Shown here: one piece after another, positions 1 to 11,645 of the stretch
Numbering within the stretch: the first letter of the stretch is position 1
Layout of the letters: each line of letters opens with the position of its first letter
Assembly: GCA_029378245.1 (NCBI GenBank)
Contig: JARKIF010000060.1
Location: 173,026 to 237,025 of the forward strand
Reading direction: 5' to 3'
Length of the DNA: 64,000 bases
Source of the DNA: Roridomyces roridus
Taxonomy: Eukaryota; Basidiomycota; Agaricomycetes; Agaricales; Mycenaceae
Notes under the pieces: generated by a model
Database searches by the model: none
What the model saw: the letters and a program-made list of their open reading frames with translations, nothing else
What the model was told of the DNA's origin: nothing
Program-made: the position numbers and the translations under genes

Positions 1-2
1 TA

Positions 3-972
3 TATTCGTTCAACTCGGCTCGATGGAACGATGAGTTGCCCCTTCTGAAATGTCTAAAACGAGACTTTCTCAGTGTCATTCCGTGCCACCCATGTTCATC
101 TTCACTGTTGGAGATATTCTTGGCACGGTTGAATGTGGAAGGACAGGACCTCCATATTTCGCTGTTTCCGGATTACCTGATTTGCATCCACGTCTTTGTC
201 GCGGAGACTAGTCCAGTGGTAGAAGACGTGACTAGGGCGGACAAGAGGTAAACTTTGAGTTGAAAACTGGATGGGCACTCACTGTTTTCCTAGCGCTTTC
301 CAAGGATATTTCATTGTCCAGATTTTCAAGAATCTGACTCGCAGAATCGCAAACCAGAGTATCAAACTTGATACCGTGACCACGGTTCTGAAAATAGTCG
401 TGCGGGTGGTTCAATCAGCCGTGAAACAGCCGGTGGAACTCATCAAGAACAACTCTGGTCCCGAATGGCTGTTTGACTTTTGCAGCAGACTTCTTTCTTG
501 TTGGGATGGGAATACTAAAGCGGCAGAGACCGTCCACGCGGCACTCACTCTCATGCCCCGATATCTCAACACGCGCTGGGAACAGTCGCTCCATATAGCA
601 GACACCAGCTGGATCTACCGCGCTCTGGATCATCTCCCGCAAAAGGACGTCGAGTATCTGCACTCGGCAGTCCTGGACTTTTTGCAACTTTTACTCTCCT
701 GCAAAGGTGGCCTGGACACGAAACCGCCGATTTCGTCCTTCCGAATCATCATGCAACAAATTTCGCTGGTGGAGAATTCGTCGTATTGGAACTTGAAAAT
801 CGCTTTCGCGTATTTGAACAGCGCCAGTCGGCGAAGGAGGTTCAATGATGGAGATATCCAGGAGTTCGTGTTGGAAAAATCGCTGAGGCGGCCACTGGAG
901 GAGATAACGACCATACCAAGGCTCTCGCTGTGGCGAGGAGCTGGGTTGTTCCCGACACACGGGTTGGCTTAA
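3..972 (+). CDS. 3' part of an unrecognised gene, cut by the window edge
   Basis: The reading frame is open from the first in-frame codon at base 3, so the true start lies outside the window. A 46-bp GT-AG intron at 248-293 (GTAAAC donor, TAG acceptor) joins two exons in phase, and the frame then runs to the stop at 970-972. The visible part is about 300 residues, helical-looking and mixed in charge, with no signal peptide or membrane segment that I can see and no family motif that I recognise. It could be an ARM/HEAT-like or F-box-associated agaricomycete orphan, but that is only an impression from the regular spacing of leucines and tryptophans. I am confident that it is coding and ignorant of its function. 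Confidence 0.6.
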
Positions 973-1044
973 ATGTACGATTCATGTAATGAGAACGAAC
1001 CATTTTACTACTACCGAGTCGGAGAGATTCTGTAAGAAATAAAG

Positions 1045-1400
1045 AATGAATCCTTACAAACTCAGGCGTTGTCGTAGCTCGGCGTTGGGAGGGGATACGA
1101 CGAGGTCCAGGCGAAGAGGTCGGCGGATTCGGCATACTGCTGCAGCCATTGTCCGACCCCGTCTTTGGTGGCAAATATGGGCCAGTTTGAAGGGTATTGC
1201 TGATATAACACTATGGTACATTGTCGGTGGATGGAAGATGGATCGGCAAGACGCTGGGACGCACCAGCCGAAGCACAATCTCTGGACGTCGTTCTCCAGG
1301 CCGGGCCAAGTGCGTTGGCAGCTCCGAGGAGGGGCACCAAATCATGGGCAGCTGTAGGTGTTGCGACGGCCAGTCACCTTCCTCCGCAGCATGAAGTAGA
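1045..1400 (-). pseudogene. Remnant of a flavin-containing monooxygenase
   Basis: On the minus strand one frame reads QQYPSNWPIFATKDGVG followed by WLQQYA and WTSS, ending in PSYD. This is the conserved stretch of class B flavin monooxygenases just after the first Rossmann motif (PKDKLADWLEFYA...WTSS). About 45 residues are readable. Upstream pieces resembling the preceding segment lie in other frames, and nothing of the NADP-binding half follows. The fragment therefore looks truncated at both ends and frameshifted. The remaining sequence of 973-2986 shows no open frame that I can support. It could also be a badly split real gene, but the loss of both flanks argues for a relic. Confidence 0.45.
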
Positions 1401-2986
1401 TGAAATAGATCGAGCGCAAGGCGGGGAGAGGCTAGACGCACAGATTGTATCTGCCGCAAGGCTCGAAGCACGGGGAAAGGGCTCTAGCCTAGGCAACCGT
1501 ATGAGCCAAATGCAGCGAGAGACCAGTTTCGAGGTGACGTACCACGCTTTCTCCATGACCCAAGCTGCGCCAAGCATGCACGGACAAACGAATTGGCTCG
1601 CAATGAGCAGACGGGATTGGTTGTTCCTCAAGTACGAGGATGGTCTTCTCTCGTTACCACGGGCCTCCGGTCCAGACAGCCACAGATGGCTGGATGGTCA
1701 AAGATCACCCGTCTTCACCAGGGTAAGAGTCAAGAAGGAGGGTGCGAAGAAGCGGTGCGCCGACATTTTCGGTGGGGACTCTAGCGCTGGGCTATGCTCC
1801 CGCGGCATGGTGCGACAGTCGTTTCGATGGGATGGCACAGCCAGACAATGCGCATCCGGACCAGCCTCGCGAGCCTGTACACTTGTATGAGCCCCATGAA
1901 AGAGACGAAGATTACATCAGAGACATCTCGCAGTAGGCAGAGCCCAATCTTGAATCGTCTGCAGTCGTCGATACTGGGTAAAGAGGAGCGTGGAATTTGT
2001 ATTGGCATCCTAACGCCAGCAAGCGAAACGCTGAAAAGGACTGGGAGGTTCCTATAAGCACAGGTCGGCGTAGTGAGACCGAGTCAGACGCACCTCAATC
2101 TCATCGCTCTCTATGCTACGTGCTGGACGACACAGGTCTGGGGTGTACGATCTGCAGCGTCATCTATAGGGTGGGATGAGCGACAGGCAAAGCATCCGGC
2201 GGAGGCGATGGACCATCGGGACCCAATCCCTAGCATTGAGGTAGCGTGTGGGCGGGAGCTTCCAGGCATTTGGCCGGACTTGCATAGTGTGCTATCGCCA
2301 GACATCCTGGAGAACGGCGAGGCTCGCGTAGAGGGACATCGTAGAGTCAAGAGTGAGACTAGAAGGGAAGATTTGAGCCAAGAGGCAGCAGATCAACTGA
2401 TCTCTGACACTGTCTCACGCACCCCCCCCTTCCTCATTTGGGTGTAGCTCCGTGAAGTCCGCTAAACCCGACCGCTGTCGTCTGCTCGTATGTCCATTCT
2501 CTGGTTGCAATTGGGTAGCATAGGGCTTGTAACCTCTTGCTCGACACTTAATACTAATATTTGACACCACTCGATACATTTTGTTTGCATTTTGTCGATT
2601 CCACTGTGCCATCAAGGCCAACCGGAGATATCAACCTTGTGTCGCGGATCACTTGATTTGCTGCCTCTTGATTTGAGCTACTCCGGAGCATTGAGGACGG
2701 CAAGTCGGTGAAGACATGGAGGGAAGAAGAAAGCGATGGGAAACGCCACTCGCTCACTTCACCTCCTCATCCTCCTCATCGGACACTTCGTCGCCTGCTC
2801 TTCACTCTTCAAGCTTCAAGATGCAAAGAAAGCAGGCGATTATGATTTACAACACACACAGCAAGTGAACAGTACAATATGGTACACTCCGTGGACTTTG
2901 CTCGCCCCATGCAGTCAATATGCTTCCCCGTCGTCAAATGAATCTCTTGCGCCCTGCTTCAAACTGGCGCACCCCTCTGAGAGCCT
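1400..2986. other. No supported gene
   Basis: Frames on both strands are short and mutually overlapping, without a family motif or a plausible intron chain. Parts could be decayed upstream exons of the adjacent monooxygenase remnant, but I cannot align them. A C8 homopolymer sits near 2423. Confidence 0.4.
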
Positions 2987-4222
2987 CTATTGGCCCTCGA
3001 CCACGGCGTCCACCGCTCGCAGCAGATCGAGGATATCCTCCAACGTCTCGCAATACTCGTTTCGCATCTCCTGCGCCGAATCCGAAGTCTGAGGTCCAGC
3101 AAGCGCGCCCTCCTCGATGACCAAGTGGTCCCACTGGTTTCGCCCGGCCTTCTCGAGCACATCCACGTCTGAATCCTCGGTCGCATTCTCCTGCCCCCAG
3201 ACGACGAATAACTCCGACGCGGAGTCGCTAGACGCCGTCCAAGAATATTCCGACTCGGTTTCGGTGTCAGAGGCCAGACTCGTCTCCTCGAGAAGAGAGA
3301 ATATATAGTCGTACGCGTTGCCTGCCTTCATCGCCTCCATGACCTTGACTCGCTCGGCAGGGTCCTCCTCCAGCTTGTCCAGACGCTGCTTCATACCGGG
3401 AGCCAAGAGCTCGTCGGCGAGCGCCTGGCCATACATCTCTGCTTCAGGCGTCGGGTGTGGGTACCAGTCCAAGCTGCCGTACGAAGAAGCCACCGACGGA
3501 GCGCGCGACTCGCCACTGCCGACTGCCACTGACATGTACAGCTCATTCATGTCGCTGGACCCGACGCACGTCCCGACGACCGCTTCAGCCTCTGCCTTCT
3601 CCTCGTGGTTCTCCGCCTCGGTAGGCACGGCAACATTCGCGCAGCTCTGGAAACGTGCCTCCACGGGGCCCGGGGGAGGGAATACCATGTCATTCCCCGT
3701 ACGCTGCGCGGTCCTCAGGGCCTTGAGGAGGCGGTTCCCTACAATCTCGTGCATCGCGATCCTTGGCGTCGTGTCCGTCTCATTCGTGTTCTTGGACCCG
3801 CTGTTGGCTCCAACGACCGGTATCTGCTCGTCCTTCCTTGCCTCGGCAAGCACGACAACGTTAGTCAAAATCCCCAGTGGCACGCGCGCGCGGCTCTGGA
3901 AATGGGTCTCCAAGGGGCCCGGGGGAGGGAATACCATGTCGGTCCCCGTACGCTGCGCGGTCGACAGAGCTTCGAGCAGACGGTTCCCTTCACTTTCGTG
4001 AATGGGGGAATCCGTCTGGCCAGGATTGCTGAGGATGTGGTGGAGTTGGCTCCTAAGCCACCGGTTCTCCCAGCGCGTTCTTGCGTCGAGGAGAGTCAGT
4101 CGCGTCCCTTGGATGCTTGAAGGGACGGTGGCATAGGCCGTCGTGTGCGCGGTGGGGAAGAAGGCGGAGGAGAAGGGGAGGAGAAGGGGAGAGGTGTAGG
4201 GGTAGGGGTAGCTATAGGCCAT
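2987..4222 (-). CDS. Orphan acidic protein with an internal sequence duplication
   Basis: This single-exon frame of 411 codons starts at an ATG at 4222-4220. I recognise no domain. The N-terminus (MAYSYPYPY) is Tyr/Pro-rich. Two copies of a roughly 35-residue unit with the core NRLLxALxTAQRTGxDMVFPPPGP occur near residues 80-115 and 160-195 and are also near-identical in DNA. The C-terminal third is rich in Asp, Glu and Ser. Its segment with MKQRLDKLEEDP and WDHLVIEEGALA resembles the decayed gene at 48.2-48.7 kb, so this is probably a small paralogous family. No signal peptide or membrane segment is visible, and a nuclear or cytosolic location is a guess. The long antisense frame over it is a shadow. 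Confidence 0.6.
   Translation of the reverse strand: MAYSYPYPYTSPLLLPFSSAFFPTAHTTAYATVPSSIQGTRLTLLDARTRWENRWLRSQLHHILSNPGQTDSPIHESEGNRLLEALSTAQRTGTDMVFPPPGPLETHFQSRARVPLGILTNVVVLAEARKDEQIPVVGANSGSKNTNETDTTPRIAMHEIVGNRLLKALRTAQRTGNDMVFPPPGPVEARFQSCANVAVPTEAENHEEKAEAEAVVGTCVGSSDMNELYMSVAVGSGESRAPSVASSYGSLDWYPHPTPEAEMYGQALADELLAPGMKQRLDKLEEDPAERVKVMEAMKAGNAYDYIFSLLEETSLASDTETESEYSWTASSDSASELFVVWGQENATEDSDVDVLEKAGRNQWDHLVIEEGALAGPQTSDSAQEMRNEYCETLEDILDLLRAVDAVVEGQ
3645..3990. repeat. Pair of direct repeats inside the acidic orphan
   Basis: Segments at about 3645-3747 and 3892-3990 are near-identical and share GGGCCCGGGGGAGGGAATAC followed by CATGTC and CCCCGTACGCTGCGCGGTC. They encode the two copies of the TAQRTG/DMVFPPPGP unit, spaced about 247 bp apart in phase. 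This is an intragenic duplication. Confidence 0.8.
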
Positions 4223-5894
4223 CGCTTTGGACCATCGGTGAGCGTGCCACCCGCGAAATGTGAAGCCTTACTCACTGGATAAATTATTTCGGGTCGTGGG
4301 TAGCCGCAGCTGTTCGTGAGGTGGGACGCCTCCGTGGATGCGTCGGTGTTCGTAACTGAGGAAGGCTGGTTTATGACCAGCTCGAACCGGTGGGTGGTGG
4401 CAAGACGAGTCGTCTCGGGAAATTGCAATATTCCTGCAAGTTCGTGCGAGGGGAGGGTAGTACTCCACTATTGGGGAGTCTGCTGAGTGCAGGAGATGTG
4501 GATGCCGCGCTGTGCACGACTACACTGCGACGGTGAGTGAAATGCGAGAGCAAGAGACCAGTTCTCATGTGATGGCGGGCTCATTGATTTCAGGGTCCAT
4601 TATTCGCGCAATGCGACGTCAATTCCCATATCTAGATCTGCAGACCTGTGCAAGGCTGCCGACTCTTCTGTCATACACGTAAAACAATCCAAGCGACAGA
4701 TGCACTTGAGCTTTGACCAGCTCTCCCGGACCAGTTCATCTCATGGGCCCTAATCAATTCAATGCGACCCCAAACCTTATCCTAACATACAAATGACGCC
4801 TTGAATCCCTCTCTTCTTCCCGCAGAACTCAAGGCCACTCCCGAGAACACGTTGCCACTCGACATTTTTTTGGACTGGATGCAGCTGAAGACCGAGTCGC
4901 GAACGACACGTTTTGCCCTCAGATTTACACATCGCAGATTACACAGAACCGCGGCGTCTTCTCTGCAGGTCTGGAAGAAACGCGACTCGCAAGCTATCTC
5001 TGATTCGCCCAGATAAATACGAACCCGATACTCAAGTACATAACCCCCTGCTCGAATTACAAAGGAAACATAGAAAAGTGCAAGTACCACATCCTACGCC
5101 TTGGTCTCCCACTCATCCTTGCTATTGTCGACTCCCTCTTCTGCGTTGAACACGACTTCGGACATCGTACCACCTGCACCGTCTGTCTACAGACTTGAAT
5201 CCGCGCGCCACGCGAGAGGCCACCGAGCTCAATGTTATTGCGTCGCCCCACTGTGTGCGTCCTCGCCGTTCGGTATGTAGGGCCCTATCGCCCCTAGCAG
5301 GGGAAAATTGTTTGAGAGTTGGTGAGGTCGTGAGGCTGATTCGACGGGGTATTTTTGGGTTCAGTAGTGTTTTCTGATGAGGTCGATTGTTCAAGTGAGA
5401 TGAAAGGGATGTGGCAGACGCGTAGACGCGTAGAATGTCGATGCAAGTACGCGGTCACGGGATCTATTGTGGCATCAATGGCCGCCTTGTTGCCGAACGC
5501 GCGCACGATGCAGGCTTGGGTCCAACTTGGGTCGTCGGAAGATTCGCATGGCAAGGACTTGGTAAAATAATGAAAAAGTTGTGAAAAGCGAAAGCAAGCC
5601 TTATAATCTGATCGCAGATCGCCGTAATCGGCGGAGTTCCGTGTTTGCTGACCGATGCCGTCGACGCGTACGTCCTTGCCGAGTCCCTCTGCCACAACTA
5701 AAGTCTGACGTCAATCCGACGTCCAGCTCACCGTTACCGTCTACCCGAACAAGCTTGGACATCATCCCAGATCCCGCCCGGTGCCGTCGACGCGTACGTC
5801 GACGCGGCAGGGGTTAACGCTGACGAAGACATCAAATGGCCGCCTACAAGAGCACCCGCAATCGTGACTTTCCCTCATCTCATTCTCATCTACC
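4223..5894. promoter_or_regulatory. Intergenic region with ACGCGT boxes upstream of the aldo-keto reductase
   Basis: No gene is supported here. In the last 480 bp before the reductase ATG, the palindrome ACGCGT occurs at 5418-5423, 5426-5431, 5664-5669 and 5790-5795. The last two lie in an exact 18-bp direct repeat (GCCGTCGACGCGTACGTC) at 5657-5674 and 5783-5800. ACGCGT is the core of the fungal MCB element bound by MBF. Whether it is used here is inference. Confidence 0.4.
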
Positions 5895-7201
5895 ATGTCT
5901 CCTACTCGCAGCATCGAAAACGCAACCTTCTCGGCCATTGGCTTTGGCGCAATGGGCATATCAGGCTTCTACGGCGCAATAGAATCCGACGAGGACCGCT
6001 TCAAAGTCCTCGACGCTGCCTACGCCGCTGGATGCACCTTCTGGGACACGGCTGACATGTACGGCGATTCCGAGGAGCTCATCGGCAAATGGTGCGTCTC
6101 TCCTGTTCCATCGTTAGATTTCACTTACCAGGGGCAGGTTTAAACGGACTGGAAAGCGCTCCGAGATCTTTCTGGCCACCAAGTTTGGATTCAAGCCCGA
6201 TTTCACCATCGACGGCACGCCAGCGCGGGTACATGAGGCGGCAAAATCCTCCCTCGCGCGCCTGGATGTGGACTACATCGATCTGTACTATCTTCACGTG
6301 CGTCGCAGTTTTCTGCAAGTCATTTCTCTCTTTGACGCGACTGTAGCGTCCGGACAAGAGCACGCCCATCGAGCACACCATCGGCGCCATGGCCGAGCTC
6401 GTCAAGTGCGCTTTACGCCCATTTTATCGCGTTTCCTGACGAATTCTTCTCAGAGAAGGCAAAGTGAAGCACATCGGCATTTCGGAGTCCTCAGCTGCGA
6501 CCCTCCGCCGTGCGCATGCTGTACATCCCATCGCAGCGTACCAAGTCGAGTACTCGCCTTTCACGCTCGACATCGAGGACCCGAAGATCGGGATTCTCAC
6601 CACGGCGCGTGAACTCGGCGTCAAGATTATCGCGTATTCGCCTCTTGGACGGGGTCTGCTTACTGGGCAATATGTACGTATTTTGCGGCCAGTCTTTGAG
6701 TGTTTTTCATTGAGGCACCTGTGTAGAAATCTCCAGCCGATTTTGCCGCAGATGATTTCCGCCGGATGATCCCTCGGTGAGCCTTTTGTCTTCTTTTCTC
6801 GTCCGTTCTCATGCTCAAGAATATTCCAACAGATACAGCACGGAAAACTTCCCCAACATCCTCAAGATCGTCGAGGGCCTTGGAGCGACTGGCGCCAAGT
6901 ACAATGCTACCCCAGGGCAAGTTGCGCTCGCGTGGGTTCTCGCGCAGGGTGAGGACGTGATTCCGATCCCTGGGACGAAGAAGATCAAGGTCCGTTGTCC
7001 GTCCACCGCGATGTATGGAACATTGACCGGCACTCTTAGTACCTTGAAGAGAACCTCGCCGCGGGTGCGATCACGCTGTCGGCAGAGGACATCGAGGCCG
7101 TGCGGGAGTTGGCGAGCAAGGCGGATGCGGTGCAAGGGGAGAGGTACCCTGTTGGGATGACGGACATGTCGTTTGCGGATACCCCCGAGTTGGGTGCGTA
7201 G
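5895..7201 (+). CDS. Aldo-keto reductase (AKR13/YakC-like)
   Basis: NADPH-dependent aldo-keto reductase of 334 residues, the normal length for the family. Exons: 5895-6091, 6138-6297, 6347-6405, 6454-6673, 6727-6776, 6833-6989 and 7040-7201, a total of 1005 bp exactly in frame. The family signatures are in order: [12 protein letters not shown] near the N-terminus, the [13 protein letters not shown] motif carrying the catalytic Asp and Tyr, the catalytic Lys in LATKFGF, the catalytic His in [24 protein letters not shown], and the NADP-binding PGTKKIKYLEENL at the C-terminus. There is no signal peptide, so it is likely cytosolic. Fungal relatives reduce small aldehydes and ketones; the substrate cannot be read from the sequence. 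All introns are 46-57 bp GT-AG. The promoter holds four ACGCGT boxes. Confidence 0.93.
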
Positions 7202-7880
7202 GGTAGTCACATAGCGTGCAACTTGTCGAGTCTCCCTGAGTAATTTAGAGTACTTTTGTTGTGAAACTTCCGCGGCGGAAGCTCATGTTTTTTGGACTCG
7301 CAGTTCCCTTTTCTAAAGCGAGACTTTCCCAGTGTCATTATCTAATGATTTGCCATTCACTTCACTCCATTCGAAAGCTTTGGCGAGCGAGGCGAATGCG
7401 CATTAGGTCTGATGGATCAGGTGTGTAGCGCATACCGGGCAGATTCAAAATCTTCAACCTTGGCGGTAATGGTCTTGCGTTGACTGTGGGGAAATTCAAT
7501 ACATGACTGAAGGCGGGGTGAGGTGAATGGAAGACACGAACATTTCACCTTCTTAGGCTTCCCGCAATGCTTCCCGTCCGCATAGTGGACTCGGCATTGA
7601 AAATGTGGCTGTACGCGGGTGCTATCGTGCTTCTGGGTATCCCGGGGTAAGTTGAATATCAACAAGGAAGGGTACAAGCTAACGCTCGCAGCTGTGGTTT
7701 GCCGCGGGGAACTTTTCCTTCTCTCGCTTCTTTTCTAAGCAATTGGTGCGTAGCAGTTTGCTTTCATTCCAGTCATTTTGGAACTTCTGAAACTTTCAGG
7801 CGCTGGAAATCAAAGCGATTCAATTAGGTTTGTACGAAATGTAGCCCAACTACCCCTATTTATATATAAAAAATCTACGC
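7202..7880. other. Short intergenic region
   Basis: This lies between the convergent 3' ends of the reductase and the LysM gene. A TATATATAAAAAA tract at about 7860-7872, just downstream of the LysM stop, could serve 3'-end formation. I see no gene here. Confidence 0.4.
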
Positions 7881-10800
7881 TCAACCGGCAACACACAGAT
7901 TCTGCCCCACTTGAATAGCACAGGTCGAAGTTAGGAATGGGTTCCATTGCAGCATTTGAGCCATAGTGATGCCGAATTTGGTCTCGATGGCACCACAAGA
8001 GTCGTTGGGCACAACCTGCAATGCGTGAGATGTGGTCGAAGAGAAGAAGGTCAGCTTACGGTGTAGATTTTACTGCACGTGCCTCCACCGCCGGCAACAC
8101 AGTAGGCGGTGCCCAGCTGGATGGTCGTGCAAGCTGAGGTCAGGGCGGTGTTCCATTCCAACAAATCTCTGAGCGCGATACTGAATTTCGTATCCACTGC
8201 CGTGCAAGTGTCTCCAGATGCAATCTGGCGTACATAGATCAAGTCAGTTGTCTGGGTGAGGCCCCCAAAAAAAATCCCACCGTGTAGTACGTGGTACAAT
8301 TCTTCAGAGTCCCAGTAGCGATATTCGCAGGCGGCCCACTCGCCGGTGGTGTCGACGTCGCCGGTGCCCCCGAAACACAGAGGTTTTGACCGATTTGAAT
8401 GGCACAAGTCGACGTGAGCCAAGGATTCCAGGCGGTAATATCGTTGATCGTGATGCCGAACTTGGTCTCGATGGACCCGCACGAATCGCCCGATGCTATC
8501 TGTGGACGCTTTAAATACCCGGAAAGATTAGAGAGAGGAACTCACGGTGTAGACTTTACTGCACACGTCTCCGCCCCGGCAACACAGTAGGCGCTTCCCA
8601 ACTGGATAGTAGTGCAAGCCGAGGTAAGTGCGGTGTTCCATTCCAACAAATCCCTCAGCGCGATATTGAATTTCGTATCTACTGCTGTGCATGTATCGCC
8701 AGAGGCAATCTTCAAAGCGTGTGAATAACTTCGGCTTGACGGATGAAAAAATCCTCCTCACCGTGTAATAAGTCGTACAATTCTTGAGAGTCCCAGATGC
8801 GATGTTTGCGGGTGGCCCACTAGTTGGTGGCGCACCAGTCGAAGGAGGTCCAGCGACGCACAGATTCTGGCCAACTTGGATAGCGCAGCTCGACATCAAG
8901 AAGGGGTTCCACGCAATGATATCGTTCAACGTGATACTGAACTTGGTTTCGATGGCGCCGCACGAATCATTGGGTACGACCTGGCACGCTCATCAGTTGC
9001 CAGATAAAGAGAGGTAGGGAAGGGGAGAGCGTACGGTGTAAACTTGGGGACATGGATCCCCTCCTCCAACCACACAGTAGGCTTCGCCCAACCCGATGGT
9101 GGTACAAGACGCGGTAAGCGCCGTGTTCCACCGGAGCAAATCAACCAGTGCAGTGTTGAACTTCTGCTCGACCACATTGCAGTTATCCCCCGAGGCAACC
9201 TACACAACCATCAGCCGCCGAATACTTGAAGGAAAACGACGCCTACCGTATAATATGTGGTGCAATTGGCGAGTGAGCCGGTGGCGAGGTTCGACGGGGG
9301 ACCAATCGGCACCGGCGTAAGCGGGAAATCGCAATACGCGACTCCAGCAAGGAGGCCTGCGCACGTAAGCCCCGGGTTCAAAGCAAGGAACTGGTCGATG
9401 GAGATATCCTGCGCAGCCGCGATGGAGGTACACGAATCGTTCGGCACGGTGGTGTAGTAGTCGGCACAGTCCAATGTGGCAAAGGGCGAGACATTCTCGG
9501 GTGGGTCGGCGGGAAAGAGCGTGTAGTTGCCGGTGGGGAATATGACACAGACGGCTGAACCTACGGCGGGGACACTTGTTGCTAGTTCTGTGGGAAGGAG
9601 GATGGATGAGTGCATCAAGAGCAAAGAAATGCAATGAGGTACGTACCAGAATTCCAAGTGATGAGGTCACTCTCGGCCTGGTCGGAGATGTTTGCAATCC
9701 ACGCAAGCGTATCACCCGTCTGAGCTCTCCAAGTTAGTGGCGTGAAAGGAAAGAAAAAGAGCCACCCACCGAGATGTTGTAATAATAACCACAAGCCGCC
9801 GTGCGCGTACCCGGAGCCACATTCGTCGGAGCGGGCACACCGACGGGAGTCAGAGTTTCAAAGCCGAGAGTAGGAGTAGGGGCAGGGAGCGAAAAGCTAA
9901 ATGTCGATATGCTTGTAAAGTTTGTTGCCGAAGTGGGAAGCGCCGTGGTGGTGACCGTCATAAACGGAGGGAAGGGTTCGACACAGTAGTAGAACCCAGC
10001 TAGGAGATTACCGCAGGTGGAATTGATTTCTAGGACAATGAACAGTTTGCTTGACAAGCCGAGGCAAAAGACGCACCGGGGTTCATGATAAACAAATCCG
10101 CGACCGTCGTTGCATATCTGAGAGCAAAGGTACTGCAAAAGTCCCCCTCGACAACGATAGCCCATTCCCCACAGGCAGCTGTCGACCCGACAGCTGTAGG
10201 AGTCGGCACGGGAGCCAACATGGTTGCGGTACCCGAAGGCGCAATCGCTGCGCTAGACGCAGCAACAGAGGGGAATCCCCCGTGTGGACTCACACAGACG
10301 AGGTTCCCGACCAACTGGGGTAGATATTGACACGCCGATCCAAAGTTGACGTTGTATAGTCCCAGTTGGACGGTGGTGATGTTCGCGGCTGCGGCGATGC
10401 TGGGGCAGGTGTCGTTCGTCGCGACTGTGTATGTGGTACACGCTTGGGGCAAGCAGAGGGTAGACCCTGCCGGGACGTTGCACGCTGTTTGCGGGAGGGA
10501 GTTGGATCTGGAAGTAATGAGAGCGGTTCGATACTAGGAGAATTCACGTACGAAGAAACATCGTAGAGAGAGACAGAAAATTGTTTAGCCACGGCGGCGC
10601 AGGTGCTTGCTGTACTGACAGTCACATTCCGTCCCAGCATCGCACATTGATCGGAGACGGTCGACGTCGAGTTGGATCCTGAGGGCGTGCCGGGGGAAAC
10701 AATGGGAGATGTGATTAAGGAGGGATTAAACTTGGGAAGGCCGCATGTCGCAGCCGAAGCGTCGTAGAGATTCTCGGTTGCCATAGAATATAAAACAGGA

Positions 10801-11645
10801 CTGAGAAGGGTGACGTTCATGGTCCCAAAGATGCAATTCGAGCAGAGTTCCGCCATGGGGAGGGATGAGATGCCGGCGGAGGCGTTGAAACCCTTGAGGA
10901 CGTCCAGGCAGTAGGTCCCGGATGTGGTGTCCTTGAGACATTGAACTGTGTAAGGGCCTAGAACGTAGTCCACAGCCAGCGTCGGAGCGTATCTGAATCA
11001 AAGCAGTCAGCCCGGACACAAAACGCGGAGAAATGAAAGCGTACGAGACGTTGGTCGATGGATCTAGAATCATTGAATATCCTTTACACGCGGTGACTAC
11101 GTTGGCGCGGTAGCTGGCCAGCGAGCTGGTGCAGGCCGCCGTGCAGAGATTGTTCAGGTCGGAATCTCCGAAAATGGCACCGCTGATTCTACGGAAAAGG
11201 TAAGTGAATGTCGGGATGGGTATGAAAGGAACTCACCCCATTGTAGAAAGAGTGGAATTGCATTGGATAGTCGCCGTGAGCGCCGCGGCACAAGTCGAGG
11301 ACGGGGGAGGGTTGTTGGGGAGATTTGAACTTGTGTACAGATTGAATCCGATAGCGGCCGCAGCGACGACTGCGTTCGTCGTCGGGGTGACGGCAATGAG
11401 GTTGTCAAGCGTCGGTTCCGGCATCGCTGGCTGTGTTGACGACCGCGAATCCGCAAGTCTAGAAAGGAAGATTTGAGCCACTTGTCGTGTCGCAGCTCAT
11501 AATGGACTCACTGCTGCAAGAGTGCATCGTGGAAGAGATTGTTGTGGGCACCTACTTTCCCGGCGAGTTTCTGCTTGAAGTTGCTAGATGGGCCGGCGGA
11601 CACGAGTCCCAGCCCGCCCAGAGTCAAAGACCACCACCAGCGCAT
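7881..11645 (-). CDS. Secreted multi-LysM chitin-binding protein
   Basis: Fourteen exons (minus strand, high to low): 11645-11512, 11458-11237, 11188-11045, 10992-10552, 10507-10077, 10029-9770, 9719-9647, 9587-9247, 9199-9035, 8980-8762, 8709-8560, 8499-8281, 8224-8060 and 8015-7881. They sum to 3099 bp, or 1032 residues. MRWWWSLTLGGLGLVSA is a clear signal peptide. An N-terminal Cys-rich region precedes about 11 LysM or LysM-like domains (CTTYTVATNDTCPSIA, YYTTVPNDSCTSIA, VPNDSCGAIETKFGIT and others), each followed by a WN or NP box. Such proteins bind chitin oligomers outside the cell, in self-wall protection or host interaction. The last six domains are three tandem copies of a two-exon module. 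One module exon has lost a base, and I chose an upstream GTAAAG donor to keep the frame. A TATA-like TATTTA lies about 50 bp before the ATG. The gene is divergent to the GH18 chitinase. Confidence 0.88.
8060..9199 (-). repeat. Tandem two-exon LysM modules
   Basis: Exons alternate as type A (starts IASGDTC or VASGDNC, 165 bp) and type B (starts VVPNDSC or IASGDSC, 219 bp). A exons are 9035-9199, 8546-8709 (164 bp) and 8060-8224. B exons are 8762-8980 and 8281-8499, plus the shorter terminal B exon 7881-8015. All join in phase 0 at the same residue, just before the LysM core, so the array grew by duplication of exon pairs. Confidence 0.85.

Noticed and set aside
3318..4001. A plus-strand frame of 227 codons
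   Set aside because: Antisense shadow of the 411-residue minus-strand protein, which holds the duplicated unit in frame.
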